Positions 1-12,189 are shown, numbered from the stretch's first letter. The stretch is DNA of 64,000 bases from Timema cristinae (GCA_039000515.1 JBCFYV010011135.1:11234776-11298775); one strand, 5' to 3'. Program-made: numbers and translations. The notes: a model not told the origin generated them from the sequence alone.

Positions 1-335
1 AAATCCCCGGGTGACCAGTTAACAAGGGCAACGTTGAAAACACCGGAGGATATAGGGGTGTGGAATACCTCCTAGTAAATAGTGGTGAGGGGTCTCACCC
101 CGGTGAAATTTGTCAAATTTGAGGCGATTATTTGTAGGTTCTAAGCGACTGTATTTTTAAAGTTATTTGTTAATGATGGATTTTTCAAGTTAAAAGTGTT
201 ATTTGTTTTGACATGTACCATCATTGCGTAGGAAGACTATAAAGTTTTGTCCTTTAAAAACTCTAGACTTTATTAAGTAATCAACTTAAAATATTATATA
301 ACCATCTTAAGGCTACTATTGCATAGTAGAAGGAG
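1..335. other. No recognisable feature
   Basis: Unique-looking AT-rich sequence up to the target duplication of the hAT element. I see no coding potential, tRNA-like box or inverted repeat. Confidence 0.5.
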
Positions 336-343
336 CCTTAAAA

Positions 344-1182
344 TAGAGATGGGCGATATATCACTGACTGTGATTTTTTTCACCGATACCATTTGATCAC
401 CGATACTCCCAGTTACTCGATCTCAAAAGTATCGGTGATTGAGATATCAGTGATCGAAAATACTCCATACTCGCATCAGTTGGCAACAGTTACTCGAGCC
501 ACGGAGCTAGTATTGCTTCCTCAAGACACTCGAGTAAATACTCGCTTCGCGGCCCTTGTTATTCTTTTATTTTTTATTTTCTACCAGATAATTGAAAATC
601 GACCTTATTGACTGGCATGTTTTACGTGCTATTTCTATTTAAAACACTTGATTTCGTAGAGCTCATTTTTCAAAAACAGTATGTTTTGCTTTCTTTTCTT
701 ATCAACTGTATGAAACATCTTAAAATGCATACTTTTGTATTGATTGTATATTAGTCAGGCAACATGAAACCTTGAAAGATTAGGTAGCTAGCTGTATGTC
801 GATTGTCAATGTCAGTGCCGACAAGAAGAGTTTATGTTAGGCCTTTAAGTATCGAATTCCATTGCAAGCCGCCAAACACCCGAGTAATTAGTTTTCTTTC
901 CAACCGATACTCATGGGATTATTCGAGTAAATACTAAATATCCAATACTCAATACTCATAAATACTCCATGCTCCATACTAGATACTCGACTCGATACTC
1001 GATACTCAGACAGCAGCTAAATACTAGCCTTCACCGTGGTTGGAAAGTGAAAAAATATCGGTCCATCAAAACACTGTGAACACAGGTCACAGTTAAAAAT
1101 CACTGGTATAAATCACCGATATTTGAAAATCACAGTCACTGTATTCACTGATATCGTAAAATCACGGTTTCGCCAATCTCTA
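344..1182. mobile_element. Non-autonomous hAT-type DNA transposon with 8-bp TSD
   Basis: The left end reads TAGAGATGGGCGATATATC and the right end, reversed, reads TAGAGATTGGCGAAACCGTG; subterminal inverted matches continue (CACTGACTGTGATTTT on the left, CAGTGACTGTGATTTT on the right). The element is flanked by a perfect 8-bp direct repeat CCTTAAAA at 336-343 and 1183-1190, the duplication length made by hAT transposases. The interior is rich in degenerate ATACTCGA-like units and has no transposase ORF; the 72-codon ORF at 393-611 is unremarkable. I infer an internally deleted or MITE-like copy moved in trans. Confidence 0.8.
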
Positions 1183-1190
1183 CCTTAAAA

Positions 1191-1825
1191 CTATTGACAA
1201 CGGTGCTACTAGCTTTCTATAGCTACCATCTACTACAGAAGGTAACTCCTTTCAATGTATGATGATCTATGAATTCGGGAACTTTTCAAGAGCACGGATT
1301 GACATTTGGGGAATTTTAAATTTGTCTCTACAAGTCTGAGGTAAGGAACTTTCATGGTCGAAAGTAATGAGGTACAGAGTAAATTCTAGAATTTCCAACA
1401 TAAGATCTTGATTCTCCACCAAATTTCCAACTTTCCAAATTTTTCCCAGCTTTGTATAATGCTATACCCACTCTCCCCCCCCCCCCTCTTCACCACGGCC
1501 TCATCATCGTGACGCCCTTGATAGAGTACTCCGTCAAGGAGAGTCGGTTGCTATTCAGGGTAAATACAGTGGACATGCTTAGCATGAAGCAAAGGAGAAA
1601 CTTCATTTCTAGACTGGTGTGAGGAGTTTGCTCACACATGTCCGTATAGCATAGAATTGGCTTATTCTACATTGTCTTGAATACAAATGGAGAAAAACAA
1701 GGACAAATGTAATTTTGATATATTTTTCAAATGGGCAATACGCTATAGTTTGAAGTGCATTATAATATTCTGCAACGCCTTTGTCGATCAACTATGCTGC
1801 TGCTTCAATACAACACACAATAATA

Positions 1826-1869
<44 letters not shown>

Positions 1870-2147
1870 TACGTACATCACTCGTAGCTCAGTTTGCTGA
1901 AATATTACTCAGTACTAATTCCCAGTGTATGTTCAAATGTACTAATCGCGCATCATTTCCGTGGAGGCTCTTTCCATTTTATATTGAGATGAGGTGGTAA
2001 AGGGTGAGATGGGGAGGGGGGACCGATGAAGATCTTAACCTAACTTAACCTTAATTAATAAAACCCCGGTGACCATGGGAATTATTCCCCTTTAGAGAAA
2101 AAAAAAACCTTGAACTGTAAATCGAACCTGGTATCTCTAAATTATCA
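1191..2147. other. Intergenic; C-tract and AAT microsatellite only
   Basis: Contains a poly-C tract near 1476-1490 and an (AAT)n tract at 1819-1870. No gene or clear element recognised. Confidence 0.5.
1819..1870. repeat. (AAT)n microsatellite
   Basis: About 17 AAT units with two GAT variants near the left end. It may be the tail of a lost SINE, since SINE families A and B here end in (AAT)n, but no SINE body adjoins it. Confidence 0.9.
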
Positions 2148-2242
2148 TCCTGGGGATTTTTCTAAATTGTTTAATGCTTAAAGTTGGAAATTCACTCTCA
2201 CACCCCCATCCATCTTTATCCAAAATCCATTTCGTGCGATGC
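2148..2242. repeat. Dispersed repeat G, copy 1
   Basis: Shares the ordered blocks CCTGGG..TTTCTAA, AGTTGGAAATTCACT and CGTGCGATGC with 58258-58351. Boundaries and class unknown. Confidence 0.5.
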
Positions 2243-2469
2243 CCCTGTACACTACGACCATATCTTATAAGCAGCACCGTGGTAGAATGATGAAAGGTAG
2301 GCCTGCTACCTATCGGGATAAACCGAAGTGTACAGAAATGGTCGTCCGTCGGGTTTATTTGGGCAAGATTCCATGTAGACAAAATATATTTTCAACCAGA
2401 TTAAGATATATGTTAAGCACAATCAAATTTTAATTAAAAGATTCTTTTAAAAATTACAAACATACTTTT

Positions 2470-2600
2470 TGTGATCAGTGTTAAAAAATATTATTTGTGT
2501 TATTTTACAGTTATGGAAAATCAAAAGTGACAGCTTCAGATCACATGACTTGACGTATGCATGAGTGAAAGTAAATCTAGTAGCTATAGCTTGAGGTAAG
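2470..2600 (+). repeat. Dispersed repeat E, copy 1
   Basis: Has the family core TTATTTGTGTTATTTTA(C/T)AG followed about 40 bp later by AGATCACATGACTTGACGTATG. Related copies lie at 4981-5095, 11838-11960 and, inverted, 42318-42440. Class unknown. Confidence 0.55.
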
Positions 2601-2692
2601 GCCTTTTCTATCAAAGTTGAACTGTACAAACATACAAACACCATTACAAACATCAGATTATATATGCTATATACACTTATATAAATAATTTA

Positions 2693-2785
2693 TATTGGTG
2701 AAATCTGGGTTTACCCTTTCACAATGATAAATTACCAGATGGGGACTGGATGTTGTGCCTGTTCTAGTCTTAAGTTAGATTATAA
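2693..2785 (+). mobile_element. SINE F, 5'-truncated fragment
   Basis: Matches the body of the fuller copy at 57647-57912: TTGGTGAAATCTGGGTTTACC followed by GGGGACTGGATGTTGTGCCT and TAGTCTTAAGTTA. Lacks the tRNA-like head. Confidence 0.55.
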
Positions 2786-3637
2786 GACTGTAATGTTACT
2801 GACTTGCCCCTAAAGAATATGTGAGAGCATTAACAATAATATTATCCTAATTTTATAAACGTATTTAATTTTATTTGAACTTTATAATATTTTACGTGGT
2901 GCTTAAAGCACTTCTTCTTCTAAGAAGGCAAGAACCATTGTCAGTGACGTCAGAGCGCGTGACGTTGGTTGAGTCAATATGACAATTTAAGGTTTTTAAA
3001 TAATAACATCCTGTTCTGGAAAGATCTAATAGAAATTTTAAAAGGTAATTTGAGGCAGCTTCCGGCTCTCGGACCTTCTACTGCCACCGAGATGGGTTTT
3101 TTTTTTTATTTTTTATAACACCTTCTTCTTGAATGTTCTTTTCGAAGCGAGTTAAATACTTGGCGTGGTGAAATAATCGACAGTGGCTCATAGCACTGGC
3201 TCACTGACTGGCTCACTAGCACCCTGACTGTGACTGTCTGTCACTCCAGCATTCAATACGTACGGTCGTGTATTCATTATCAGTCGCGTCTCGAAATAGT
3301 TAACGACATGATCAGTTTTACGATAAAGACAATAAGTGATATTAAAATAAAATCACATCTAACCTAATAATTGTGTATTATTTTAAAGGTTATAAATATC
3401 TCCCAAACACCAGAGTATTATTCATCAACATAATTTAATAATGTTATAAAAGGCGCACAACGTAGAGGCAGTAACAGGATTGTTATACATGGGGCCCACC
3501 GAGGGGCGATTAATTCAATAGTTCAACAATTGACGCTCGATCACGGGGCTATAATTACCAATTATATCATCAAGGTACCGTACCGCTTTAATTAGTGCTC
3601 GATCACGGGGCAATTATCAGCTATTAATTCAATAATA
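2786..3637. other. Intergenic; short duplicated motif
   Basis: No gene seen. GCTCGATCACGGGG occurs twice, at 3535-3548 and 3597-3610, each near a TTAATTCAATA block, suggesting a small local duplication. Confidence 0.4.
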
Positions 3638-3735
3638 CTATAAGGCATATGAAGCTTCGACAGGCCTAGCGAGTCGGTAGGGAAAACATATATCTGGAAT
3701 AAAAAACTGACCACAGGTTGGAAACAGTAATGGAT
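3638..3735 (+). mobile_element. SINE F, 3' fragment
   Basis: Matches the 3' half of the inverted copy at 57647-57912, including GACAGGCCTAGCGAGTCGGTAG and GAAACAGTAATGG. Head missing. Confidence 0.55.
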
Positions 3736-4114
3736 ATATAATATCACATAAATAATGTTCTAATGTGTGTTGTGTTTGTCTTCCCACACCCTCCAGAAGC
3801 CCCTATATGACCTGGAAAAAACGGAAACCACTATACCATGAGACCGGTTAATACAACACATACAAAACAGCGTAAACACAACTTTAGGCTCAAGAGACGG
3901 TATAGTAATGGTTGACTTGCCATTCACAGCGGTGTACATGCGGACTCGTGTCAGACTCATCCCACATTTAGGACACCCACCTAAATTCGAGCCCTGTTCT
4001 CTCCGTCACCATTAAACGCCTTAGCCGTGTGTCCATTTACGCGATAAATCTTCATTTTTAAAATATCTTCACAGAACTTGTATAAATTTTTTTTTGTTTG
4101 CACTTCACTAACCG

Positions 4115-4290
4115 TTCGGTTTAAATACGTTTATGTGTTAGGGAGGATGAGTAAGGTTGAATTTAGAGAAAATGTAGCCTCATTTTTATGGAGGGAGAGT
4201 GTTAAACCAGTGAGGGAAAACCACCCTCCTAAATTATATTCCTAAATATCTGGTAGAATCCACAACTACCGACATTTTAATCTGAAGGCA
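4115..4290 (-). mobile_element. SINE A' relic
   Basis: Diverged copy of the A/A' body in reverse: GTTAGGGAGGATGAGTAAGGTT, then GGAGGGAGAGTG and AAAACCACCCTCC. The tRNA-like head is barely detectable. Confidence 0.45.
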
Positions 4291-4344
4291 TAGTGAGAAA
4301 GTATTCAAACCCCGTTTAGGTCAATAGTTTTGAGGATATTCACA

Positions 4345-4980
4345 ACCATCAACCGAGACTGTATTGTATTCAGGACAGTGTCATTGCTGGACAACATTAA
4401 TCCATACGAAGTCACGGGTCATCCTACTGTGACCTCATCCTAGGAGGTTCCCCCATTATCTTTTAACGGATACTCTTGGATGGATCCCCCCCCCCCCCCT
4501 GATCTCCTAACTACGCCATTACCCTGTTTACTGGACCTCCCTAGTAGAGCTGTAAGATGGAGAGAAAAAAAATAGCAACGCGTTGAAATTCACACTTCTA
4601 TGAAAACCATTGTTGTGTCCTTGATCCAAGACTTGGGCTATTTGCCCATCATCCCAACCTTTCCTCTTTTTACTTTCTTCACTCCAAGCAAATACTTTCT
4701 TTTTTTATTGCAACATTTGTGAAGTTTTAGAAATAATATTCAAGGTGCGTGATAACATAACCTTTGTATCTATGAGTCTACTTTGGAACAGTTATTTGTG
4801 CAAGAAAAATTGTGTTGTTTCAAGAGTTAATTAACTTTACAACTCATTTTAATTCACTAATTCGTACTAGTTATACAAAGCACATAGTTAAAAGTAGATC
4901 TTGTACCACCTTTTTTTACGATCGGGACCAAGCTATTGATTTTGTTGAAAGAACAGTTTAGAAAATTAAAAATATACTTA
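4345..4980. other. No recognisable feature
   Basis: AT-rich with one poly-C tract near 4487-4499. No gene, RNA or element recognised. Confidence 0.45.
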
Positions 4981-5095
4981 CGGCCAACATTGATAACATT
5001 TTACTATATTATTTGTGTTATTTTATAGGTATTGATAATATATATCAATAATGGAAGCCGCAGATAACATGACTTGATGTATGAATATATTACAA
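4981..5095 (+). repeat. Dispersed repeat E, copy 2
   Basis: CCAACATTGATAACATTTTAC, then TTATTTGTGTTATTTTATAGG and CAGATAACATGACTTGATG, in the same order and spacing as the other three copies. Confidence 0.6.
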
Positions 5096-5105
5096 TTGTT
5101 TTAGT

Positions 5106-7127
5106 AGCTTAAGTAGTTACCAGGTACTGTTCTTCCTAGCAATCTCGGGGTATATCCAACTGATAAACAATCCTATAAGTTGAGTATTTATGATCGTCCA
5201 GTGAATACCTCATGCTCTTTCTAGTCTATTTACATGGAAACTGGATGGCAGCTTTGATGTTGGTATGGCAGATAGGGCTACACAAGCAGTTTTGTACCTA
5301 CGCTTCGCAGCTAGCCTATAAAACTTAAATATGTGCCCTGCTGAAAGCAATAATAAGGTACAGCTACATCAACCGGGATAAAATTAACATCTTTAAATAC
5401 ATATTTCAAGCTTAATAACGAAGATAATTAAATAACTAATTAATAAAGATAAGAAATAATATAAAGTGGGAATCTTTTGTTGAGTAGACCATGCATTCAA
5501 CCTCAGATCTTTAAATATTTGTTAAAATAGTTGAAATGTGAAGGATTTTTAGCAAGGTAAATCAAATACAGAAAAAAAGTATTATAATTATTGTCAGATG
5601 TTCATTCATTTGATAAAATAATTCAAAATAAATAGAATGTAGTAAAGTCTTAAATAGTTAAAAACTTGTCAATATAATTTCTTACGAGTGTAAAGTTGAA
5701 AAATAATAAATAAGCCCTGTATAATGTTTGTTAGAAATTAATCAAAATTATAAACAATTAGGTGAATAACTAAAATTAATGTACGATTATGTAAAGCTTA
5801 AAACAATAAGTGTAAATAATGTAAGCGCCCTGTCTTAGATTGGGATGTCTGTTTAAAACTAACATAACATGTTGAAACGAAGCAAGTGAAAGAACTGGTC
5901 TAGCTTACTTGTTGTGATAAGTTAGTAAGCATTATGAAAGAATGCTGACAACTCATAACAACTTGTCCCGTTGTTCTCAGCATTTGGGCTAATTTGCAGT
6001 ATAGGGTGTTCTGTTTTAGAGCTATCGAGGCTGACACAATAATATCTATTCAGAGGGGTCTTTCTGCCCGTTTTTGGGGTTATGTGGATTAGAACATCGG
6101 GTACTTGTGCTAGAGGGCAACTATCGTGCCCAGGGTACCTGGTTCAAATCTGTAAGGGTTGTAAGTCAAGATGGTAGTTAAGTACACCTCGCTAATACAT
6201 TTCTATCACGAGCTCCTGAGTCAAAGTACTTATATATTTTTGTTACATCTTCATAACATCACATTTTTGTAGTAACTCGTAGTGCTATTAATAACCCCTA
6301 AAAATCAAAGCCTTCTATAAATTACAAACCCACACATCTATTTTGCCACCGCCCATACCCTTCCCCGCAAGTTAGCCTGACAGATTAGGCTCGCAGGAAG
6401 GGGGTAGTGACAATAAAATATAAAATCATCAATAAGAAATTAGGGTTAGCTACTACCAAAAATTAGATTAATCATACATTACTGTTTAGTACGCTATAAT
6501 AACATCATACAATATTGAAAAACTGATTTTAAGTAATACAAGGTTAAAATCGATCAACTGAGAAGGAACATAAGAGTTTCTTATTAGGTTTAAGGTTAAA
6601 CTCCCCTTAGAAAATAAGTGGTAAGTTTGTAATCGTAGATACAAACAAATAGTCAATAAAAGAAGACAAAGATGTGAGAAAGAATTAATGTGAATTGTTG
6701 TATAAGAACAAATAAAATAATTTAATAATTTTATTAGTTTTGAATTATTTCACAAAGTTATTAAATAGTTGCCAATAATTGTAGAAAATTTTGTATGTAT
6801 TTTATTTTATAGAATTCAAACTAAACAGTTTTTATGAAAATATATTACCTTGTTAAATTATCCATCCTACATAAACTACTGTAACAAATATTTGATGATC
6901 TCTTGTTGAATGCCTAGTCTACTTAACAAAAGATTTTTCCACATTATATATTATTTATTATCTCCACTAAATAGATTGATAAATTTTATTTTAAAGCATT
7001 TTGAGTGAACCTAATTCAAGTTCTAGTCGTTGTTTTGATCAATCTTTCTTAGAATTGCGAAACAACTTAATCCGTTAATAAAACCTGCATTAGTCAGTGT
7101 GTGCGTGGATTAAACGTTATGCTCACT
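5106..7127. other. AT-rich, feature-poor interval
   Basis: Two kilobases of AT-rich sequence with stops in every frame. I find no tRNA-like boxes, inverted terminal repeats or long ORF. Confidence 0.5.
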
Positions 7128-7413
7128 CAGGGGCGCACCCAGGATTTTGAGCAGGGAGGGGGCGGTCATTTTACATTATACTTTCTGTAATTGCAACATT
7201 ATATATTTCAATTACTGTAATATTTGGACATTTTATTTGAAGTAGAGGGATAAGAAAGATAGAGAATCAGATATGCCCCCTAAAATGTAGGGTTCAGGGG
7301 GTTTCTCCTCCATGGAAAATTTTGATTTCGAAAGAATGCAAATGGTAATATTTAAGTTAATTTGTACCAAAATCGGATCCCCAGCCTACCCTCTGTCACT
7401 GTGTACGCCACTG
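7128..7413. mobile_element. Small inverted-repeat element (MITE-like)
   Basis: Left end CAGGGGCGCACCCAGGATTT; the right end reversed reads CAGTGGCGTACACAG, a matching terminal inverted repeat. The interior is non-coding with G-rich and C-rich subterminal parts. No clear target duplication. Family not assigned. Confidence 0.5.
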
Positions 7414-7445
7414 GTTAACAGGTCTGTGTTCACATATTCTTCTTC

Positions 7446-7864
7446 ACACCCAGGATTTGCAGTTGGTGGGGGTAGGGGTATATGATAGTATCAACTGCCC
7501 CTTACCCTCTTCCTGACACAATAATATTAATTAGTGTACAAACTTAAAATCTCTTTGTACAAAGAGTAAATACTTTAACCATTTCTACAAAATATTACGG
7601 TATCACGGTCTAGTTTTCATTTAAGTGCAAATTTACAGTAGAATAAAAAAATCCACAGAAAGAAGTATTCCTTTGAAAAGCCCTAATTACTGCACAAATT
7701 TAATCTACTTTATATTAAATATAATCAAACAAAATATTATTGATTAATTTACGGAACATAATGCTAATCATATTTTTGTAATTTCCTTAGTTTTCTGAGG
7801 AGGTTCTTCAGCTGGAGGGGGGGGGGTTCAGCCCCCAAAGCCCCCTCGTGGATGCACCCCAGGG
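7446..7864. mobile_element. Second, more decayed MITE-like element
   Basis: Left ACACCCAGGATTTGCAG resembles the inner part of the previous element's left end. The right end reversed begins CTGGGGTGCATCCACGAGGG with the usual G-rich/C-rich flank. No target duplication visible. Confidence 0.4.
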
Positions 7865-8255
7865 CTCATCTAGTTTGGTTTGCCAGAAAAGGGGAGATTG
7901 GAATTAAAATCAAGGATGTTTTCCTTAAATGGTTTCCTACTCACCTTTCACGTAAATTAGAGCACATTTTCTTTTGAGTTCTAACTTGATCATTTCTACC
8001 CCCCCCCCCCCTCCCCCACCTAGAGTAAGTTGGGGATACCCCGTGAAGTCTGTCAGACACGTGCACAAAAACACACACACAAATGTAAGGAATAATTAAT
8101 TAGTCTGTTGTGCGGGGGAGAAGGAGGTAGTAAATTCTAGATACAATTAAAAACAAACTAAAATATAACTTTTGAACGGTGAATGGCAGTTGGTCCACGA
8201 GACCCCTTGTTTCAAAAGTGTATAGCTTAGTTGATACACGTTCACTGGTCAGGAG

Positions 8256-8930
8256 TAGTGGTGTGAGTATCGATATTGTACTAATATCGATATTTTCCTT
8301 TCGATACTAGTATTTTATCTCAATACTTTTACTGATATTAGTACATCACACTCCAGTATAGGATCAGTATCGAGAAAAACAACTTTTTTGTTATCCTCAC
8401 CTGATGCTGATATTAAATGTTTACTAGAGTGGACTGTGGAGGAAGAACAAATAACTCTATTAACTCACAATTTTCACTCGTTTCTGCCTGACAAGCAAGA
8501 AGCAACTCTAGCATTCTATCTCTTCTAGGCTCATCATAATTCATAGATATTCTTTCATCATTGTTTATCAATACATCCTGATGCCTGACCTGGTGACATG
8601 CGATGGGCGAGCAGTCTTACTACCCCTTCCTTTATCAATGAGCACAGTCATCACAAACTAAACAAAATAAGAACCCAATGAACCCAGTAAACTCAAGGGT
8701 ACCCTAAACAGATGAAATAGAAATGTTTATGTGCGTTTTGAAACCGATACCTACTGTTATCGATTCTTTTCTTTCGATACTAGTATAGTATCGATATTTT
8801 TCTTGCGGTACTTTTAATGAGTACAGTATTGATACTTCTATTTCGATACTAGTATGGTATCGATATTTTTCTTGCGGTACTTTTAATGAGTACAGTATCG
8901 AGACTTTTCTTCCGATACCACATCCCATTG
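8256..8930. mobile_element. Probable decayed hAT-like element
   Basis: Left TAGTGGTGTGAGTATCG and right (reversed) CAATGGGATGTGGTATCG form imperfect terminal repeats, each followed by TATCGATATT/ATACTAGTAT-rich subterminal sequence. About 67 bp is tandemly duplicated at 8758-8906. No intact ORF and no exact 8-bp duplication; class is an inference from end sequence. Confidence 0.45.
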
Positions 8931-9094
8931 CAAGGGAGCAAGGAATGCACCTCACCTTACAAAAACCTCAGGCTGGCTAGTTTTATCTCATTATCGCCAC
9001 TAACATTACTCTCATATACCCTCTGGGGGGCAACCATTTATATATTTTTTCAACAGAGGCTCATACTATCGGCATATAATATTGAGTATCTCAA

Positions 9095-9192
9095 GTATAC
9101 CAAACCAAGATTGGACCCCCAATTTTTCCGTCATCGACAGTCCAGACTACCGCGTAACGCCTTTTAGACAATTCGACCACCGAAGAAGGTCA
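9095..9192 (-). mobile_element. SINE A' head fragment
   Basis: In reverse this reads a tRNA-like head (TTCGGTGGTCGAATTGTCTAAA, then TAGTCTGGACTGTCGATGACG). Body missing. Confidence 0.5.
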
Positions 9193-9396
9193 AATTGTCT
9201 TGATCTCATTAAAAGTGACTTCAGGAATATGATCCATGTATTGGAGCTGACGTGGGTCCAAATCAATGATGCTGTAAAAGAGAGTCTGTTAGTCCATTAA
9301 CAAGATGGAAACCGATAAATTCGGGCGTTGCGTGTCCAATTAGGAACACGAGTTGTTTTGTGACTACTCGGCCACAAAAGATCAAATCTAGACTAA

Positions 9397-9909
9397 AGCT
9401 TGATTCACACTTTCGCCGATAATAGAAAGCAGAATCTGCGCAGTAAATCACACACTTTAAGTTGACCCATGATGCACTGCAACGCTTTAAAACAGCTGAT
9501 TATCAACATATTTTACTTTCTAGTGGATACACATAAGATATTTTAGATCATTCTCCTGATGGTTGTTTACAAATTATAACGCTGTGTCGTGGCACAATCC
9601 AATAAATTGCTACACACGCTTTACATTAACGAGTTATTTCAAATCTCCTGGCAACGACCAATGAAGCTGTCTGCTTGATTCTGGCTGTAGAGCGCATGCG
9701 TTGACAAATGCGCATGGGCTCTAATTCTGAGATTTGATTGGTTCTCCTGTGCCGAACATTTCGAGCAGAGCGGACAAAGTAGAGAACAGTTGAACTTCAG
9801 CAGAACAGCTCGCGCCGATTAGGTAGAAATCTTGTGATTGGCTTAGAGCACGTCACGTGACCACGTTTCTGTTCTGCGCTAGTTTTTCGGCGGACGTGTG
9901 AATCTACAG
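9397..9909. mobile_element. Harbinger-like inverted-repeat element
   Basis: Left end AGCTTGATTCACACTTTCGC and right end (reversed) CTGTAGATTCACACGTCCGC are inverted repeats; TAA flanks both sides at 9394-9396 and 9910-9912, as expected of the 3-bp duplication of PIF/Harbinger elements. No transposase ORF inside. The right arm is repeated in inverted orientation at 57399-57584, showing it is dispersed. Confidence 0.6.
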
Positions 9910-10081
9910 TAATAAAGAAACACGTCTGGACGTGGGTACTACCAGTGACGGAACAGCAAGATTTTTTGAAAGATAGAAAAGCTAATGGATCTACTTTCAC
10001 ATACTGGTATTTATAAGTCAAGTAATATCTACTTCTTTCACTTTTGGTATTATATCATTACCAGTTAAATAACACTAACCA

Positions 10082-10200
10082 GCCACGTGGAGTAGTTGTC
10101 AGTGTACTTGGCTACAAGTCTAGGACTCCTAGGTTCAATTCCCGGCTATTGATGGGTATGACGTGTAGACAACATCCATAGGTGTACCCTGAACAACTGT
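10082..10200 (+). mobile_element. tRNA-like SINE head, family C-related
   Basis: GGCTACAAGTCTAGGACTCCT followed by the B-box AGGTTCAATTCCCGG, matching the heads of the family C copies at 15843 and 18240. The family C body is not preserved. Confidence 0.5.
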
Positions 10201-10415
10201 GCCACCAGAGCGACAAATAGTATAAACATAAGGTGACCTAACCTGGACGTCAAAGTCCCTCCCGGTCATATGTGCCATACGATATTACTATAAAAGTCTT
10301 GAGATGTTGATTTACACAAAAATTAACAAACATTTGAACTGCTGTTGGTTTTTACTACAAACGGGAATTTGGACAATCAAAGAAGATTTCCGGCCCCCCG
10401 CTCCCCCTCCCCCCT

Positions 10416-10640
10416 CCTCTCATTTGGCTATACGCTTATATACTAATTACGTTAATGGTTTTAAAACATAGGAAGTTTATATTTATTTAGAGAAAGTGTA
10501 CTCGCATTTGCGTGGAAGAAGTTTGTAAAACCATTTTGGAAAAACACTATCAGTACACCCGACCGAGATTTGAACTATGATATCCCCGTCATTGACCGTC
10601 TAGACTACTGCGATAGTAGCACGTGAAGCCTAGTAACGCT
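10416..10640 (-). mobile_element. SINE A'
   Basis: Reverse copy with GCATTTGCGTGGAAGAAG, AAAACCATTTTGGAAAAACAC, ACACCCGACCGAGATTTGAAC (B-box in reverse) and CCGTCTAGACTACTGCGATAG. Diverged, 3' tail degraded. Confidence 0.65.
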
Positions 10641-10648
10641 TGAAATTA

Positions 10649-10905
10649 TTGTTTTCCGTCCAAACTACAATGAAGAAACATTGTTTCCTGTCCAGACTAC
10701 AATGAAGAAACATTGTTTCCTGTCCAGACTACAATGAAGAAACATTGTTTCCTGTCCAGACTACAATGAAGAAACATTGTTTCCCATCCAGGCTACATAT
10801 TATGATGAAACATTGTTTCCCGTCTAGACTACAATGTTGAAACATTTGTTTCCCCTCCAGACTACAATGATGAAGCTTTGTTTCCAGTCCAGATTACAAT
10901 GAGCC
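10649..10905. repeat. About 36-bp tandem repeat
   Basis: Six to seven units of the type GTCCAGACTACAATGAAGAA followed by ACATTGTTTCCT. The first four are nearly identical; later ones diverge. Confidence 0.85.
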
Positions 10906-11174
10906 CGTCCAGATTTCCGATGAATGAAAGATGTCTGCCGAAGAGGATTCTGCTATGGCTTGTGTTTAAAAATGAGTGTACTCTCTTCTAAATTGCACAC
11001 GAAGGGCCTTTAACTTTGTTCCCGCTTTATTTGGACCAACTGAGTACTTTTTGCCAATTTCCTTATACACATTCAATTTCATACACGATTTTTATAGTCC
11101 ACGGATGTCACATCCCACAACAATTGGTGTGTGTGAGATATCTCTAAGTCCCAGTGTATTCTCGGTCGACCACG

Positions 11175-11582
11175 ACATGACAAATGACAAACCAAGAACT
11201 GATGTAATCTCTTTGAACAACAGAAACAAACTGGTCCACGTTGTTTGTTGCCGGGAATGTTGGCAAATACGTTCAGATAAGACCAATGTCAAACCAAGAA
11301 CTGATGTAATCTCTTTTAACAACAGAAACAAACTGGTCCACGTTGTTTGTTGACGGGAATGTTGGCAAATACATCCAGATAAGACCAATGTCAAATCAAG
11401 AACTGATGTAATCGCTTTGAACAACAGAAACAAACTAGTCCACGTTGTTTGTTGCCGGAATGTTGGCAAATACGTTCAGATAAGACCAATGACAAACCAA
11501 GAACTGATGTAATCTCTTTTAACAACAGAAACAAACTGCTCCACGTTGTTTGTTGCTGAGGATGTTGGTAATCATGTCCTGA
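11175..11582. repeat. About 107-bp tandem repeat, four units
   Basis: Each unit has AAACCAAGAACTGATGTAATC, AACAACAGAAACAAACTGGTCC and GTTGTTTGTTGCCGGGAATG. Repeat structure leaves ORFs open on both strands (125 codons each way) without other protein character. Confidence 0.85.
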
Positions 11583-11837
11583 CACGGAAACATTGTTTCT
11601 TGTAAAGCCTATTACGCACTACAAGGAAATATTTCCCTGGAAAAGTTGTTTTCAAACAGCTTGAAAACAATTGGGCAAGAGTTTAAAAACAAATAGTTTG
11701 GTTTTCCATTAGACCATGCGTCCATCTAAGTGGTTATAAGGAAGGTGAAATTAACAATTTCTCTCCTGAGTACGATGACTAGAATGGTACAATTTTTATA
11801 AAAAGTGCCTTTTAAAAAAGACGAGCGTAATGTTTTT

Positions 11838-11960
11838 GCGGTCAACATTGATAGCTTAAAAAATATTCTCTGTGTTATTTTATAGGTATTGATAATATTT
11901 ATTTAAAAAATTGCAGCCACAGATCACACGACTTGGCGTAAGAACACATGAAAGTAGATA
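11838..11960 (+). repeat. Dispersed repeat E, copy 3
   Basis: GCGGTCAACATTGATAGC, TGTGTTATTTTATAGGTATTG and AGATCACACGACTTGGCG in family order. Confidence 0.6.
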
Positions 11961-12059
11961 TAACAACTTTTCTGTCAATTAATATATACTTACTATGAAA
12001 TTTGGACTTTATATCTAATCCATTTTTTCACCGATTCTTAACATCATGCTAGATGAAGG

Positions 12060-12165
12060 AACTATTCCTAAAGTACCCGCATTTGCGTGGGTATAGAATG
12101 GAATACCTTTTAGGAAAACCCCCCTCAGCGCACCCACCTCTAGTTCGAAGTCCCGCACCTTTCAA
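12060..12165 (-). mobile_element. SINE A' fragment
   Basis: Reverse body fragment: TACCCGCATTTGCGTGGG, TTTTAGGAAAACCCCCCTCAG, GTTCGAAGTCCCGCACC. Confidence 0.5.
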
Positions 12166-12189
12166 TCACTGATACCAACCGTACTCTTT

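Larger units (their letters stand above)
10645..11705. mobile_element. Repeat family H element with internal tandem arrays
   Basis: The right part (11600-11705) has AAGCCTATTACGCACTAC, GGAAATATTTCCCTGG and CAATTGGGCAAGAGTTT, which match both ends of the H copy at 29065-30045. GCTATGGCTTGTGTTT near 10950 also has a counterpart in that copy, reversed. Two tandem arrays lie within. I infer a decayed inverted-repeat DNA transposon that expanded subterminal repeats; outer limits are uncertain. Confidence 0.45.

Noticed and set aside
8400..8640. BED zinc-finger or transposase remnant inside the hAT-like relic
   Set aside because: Translation in either direction is broken by stops and I could not support any motif.
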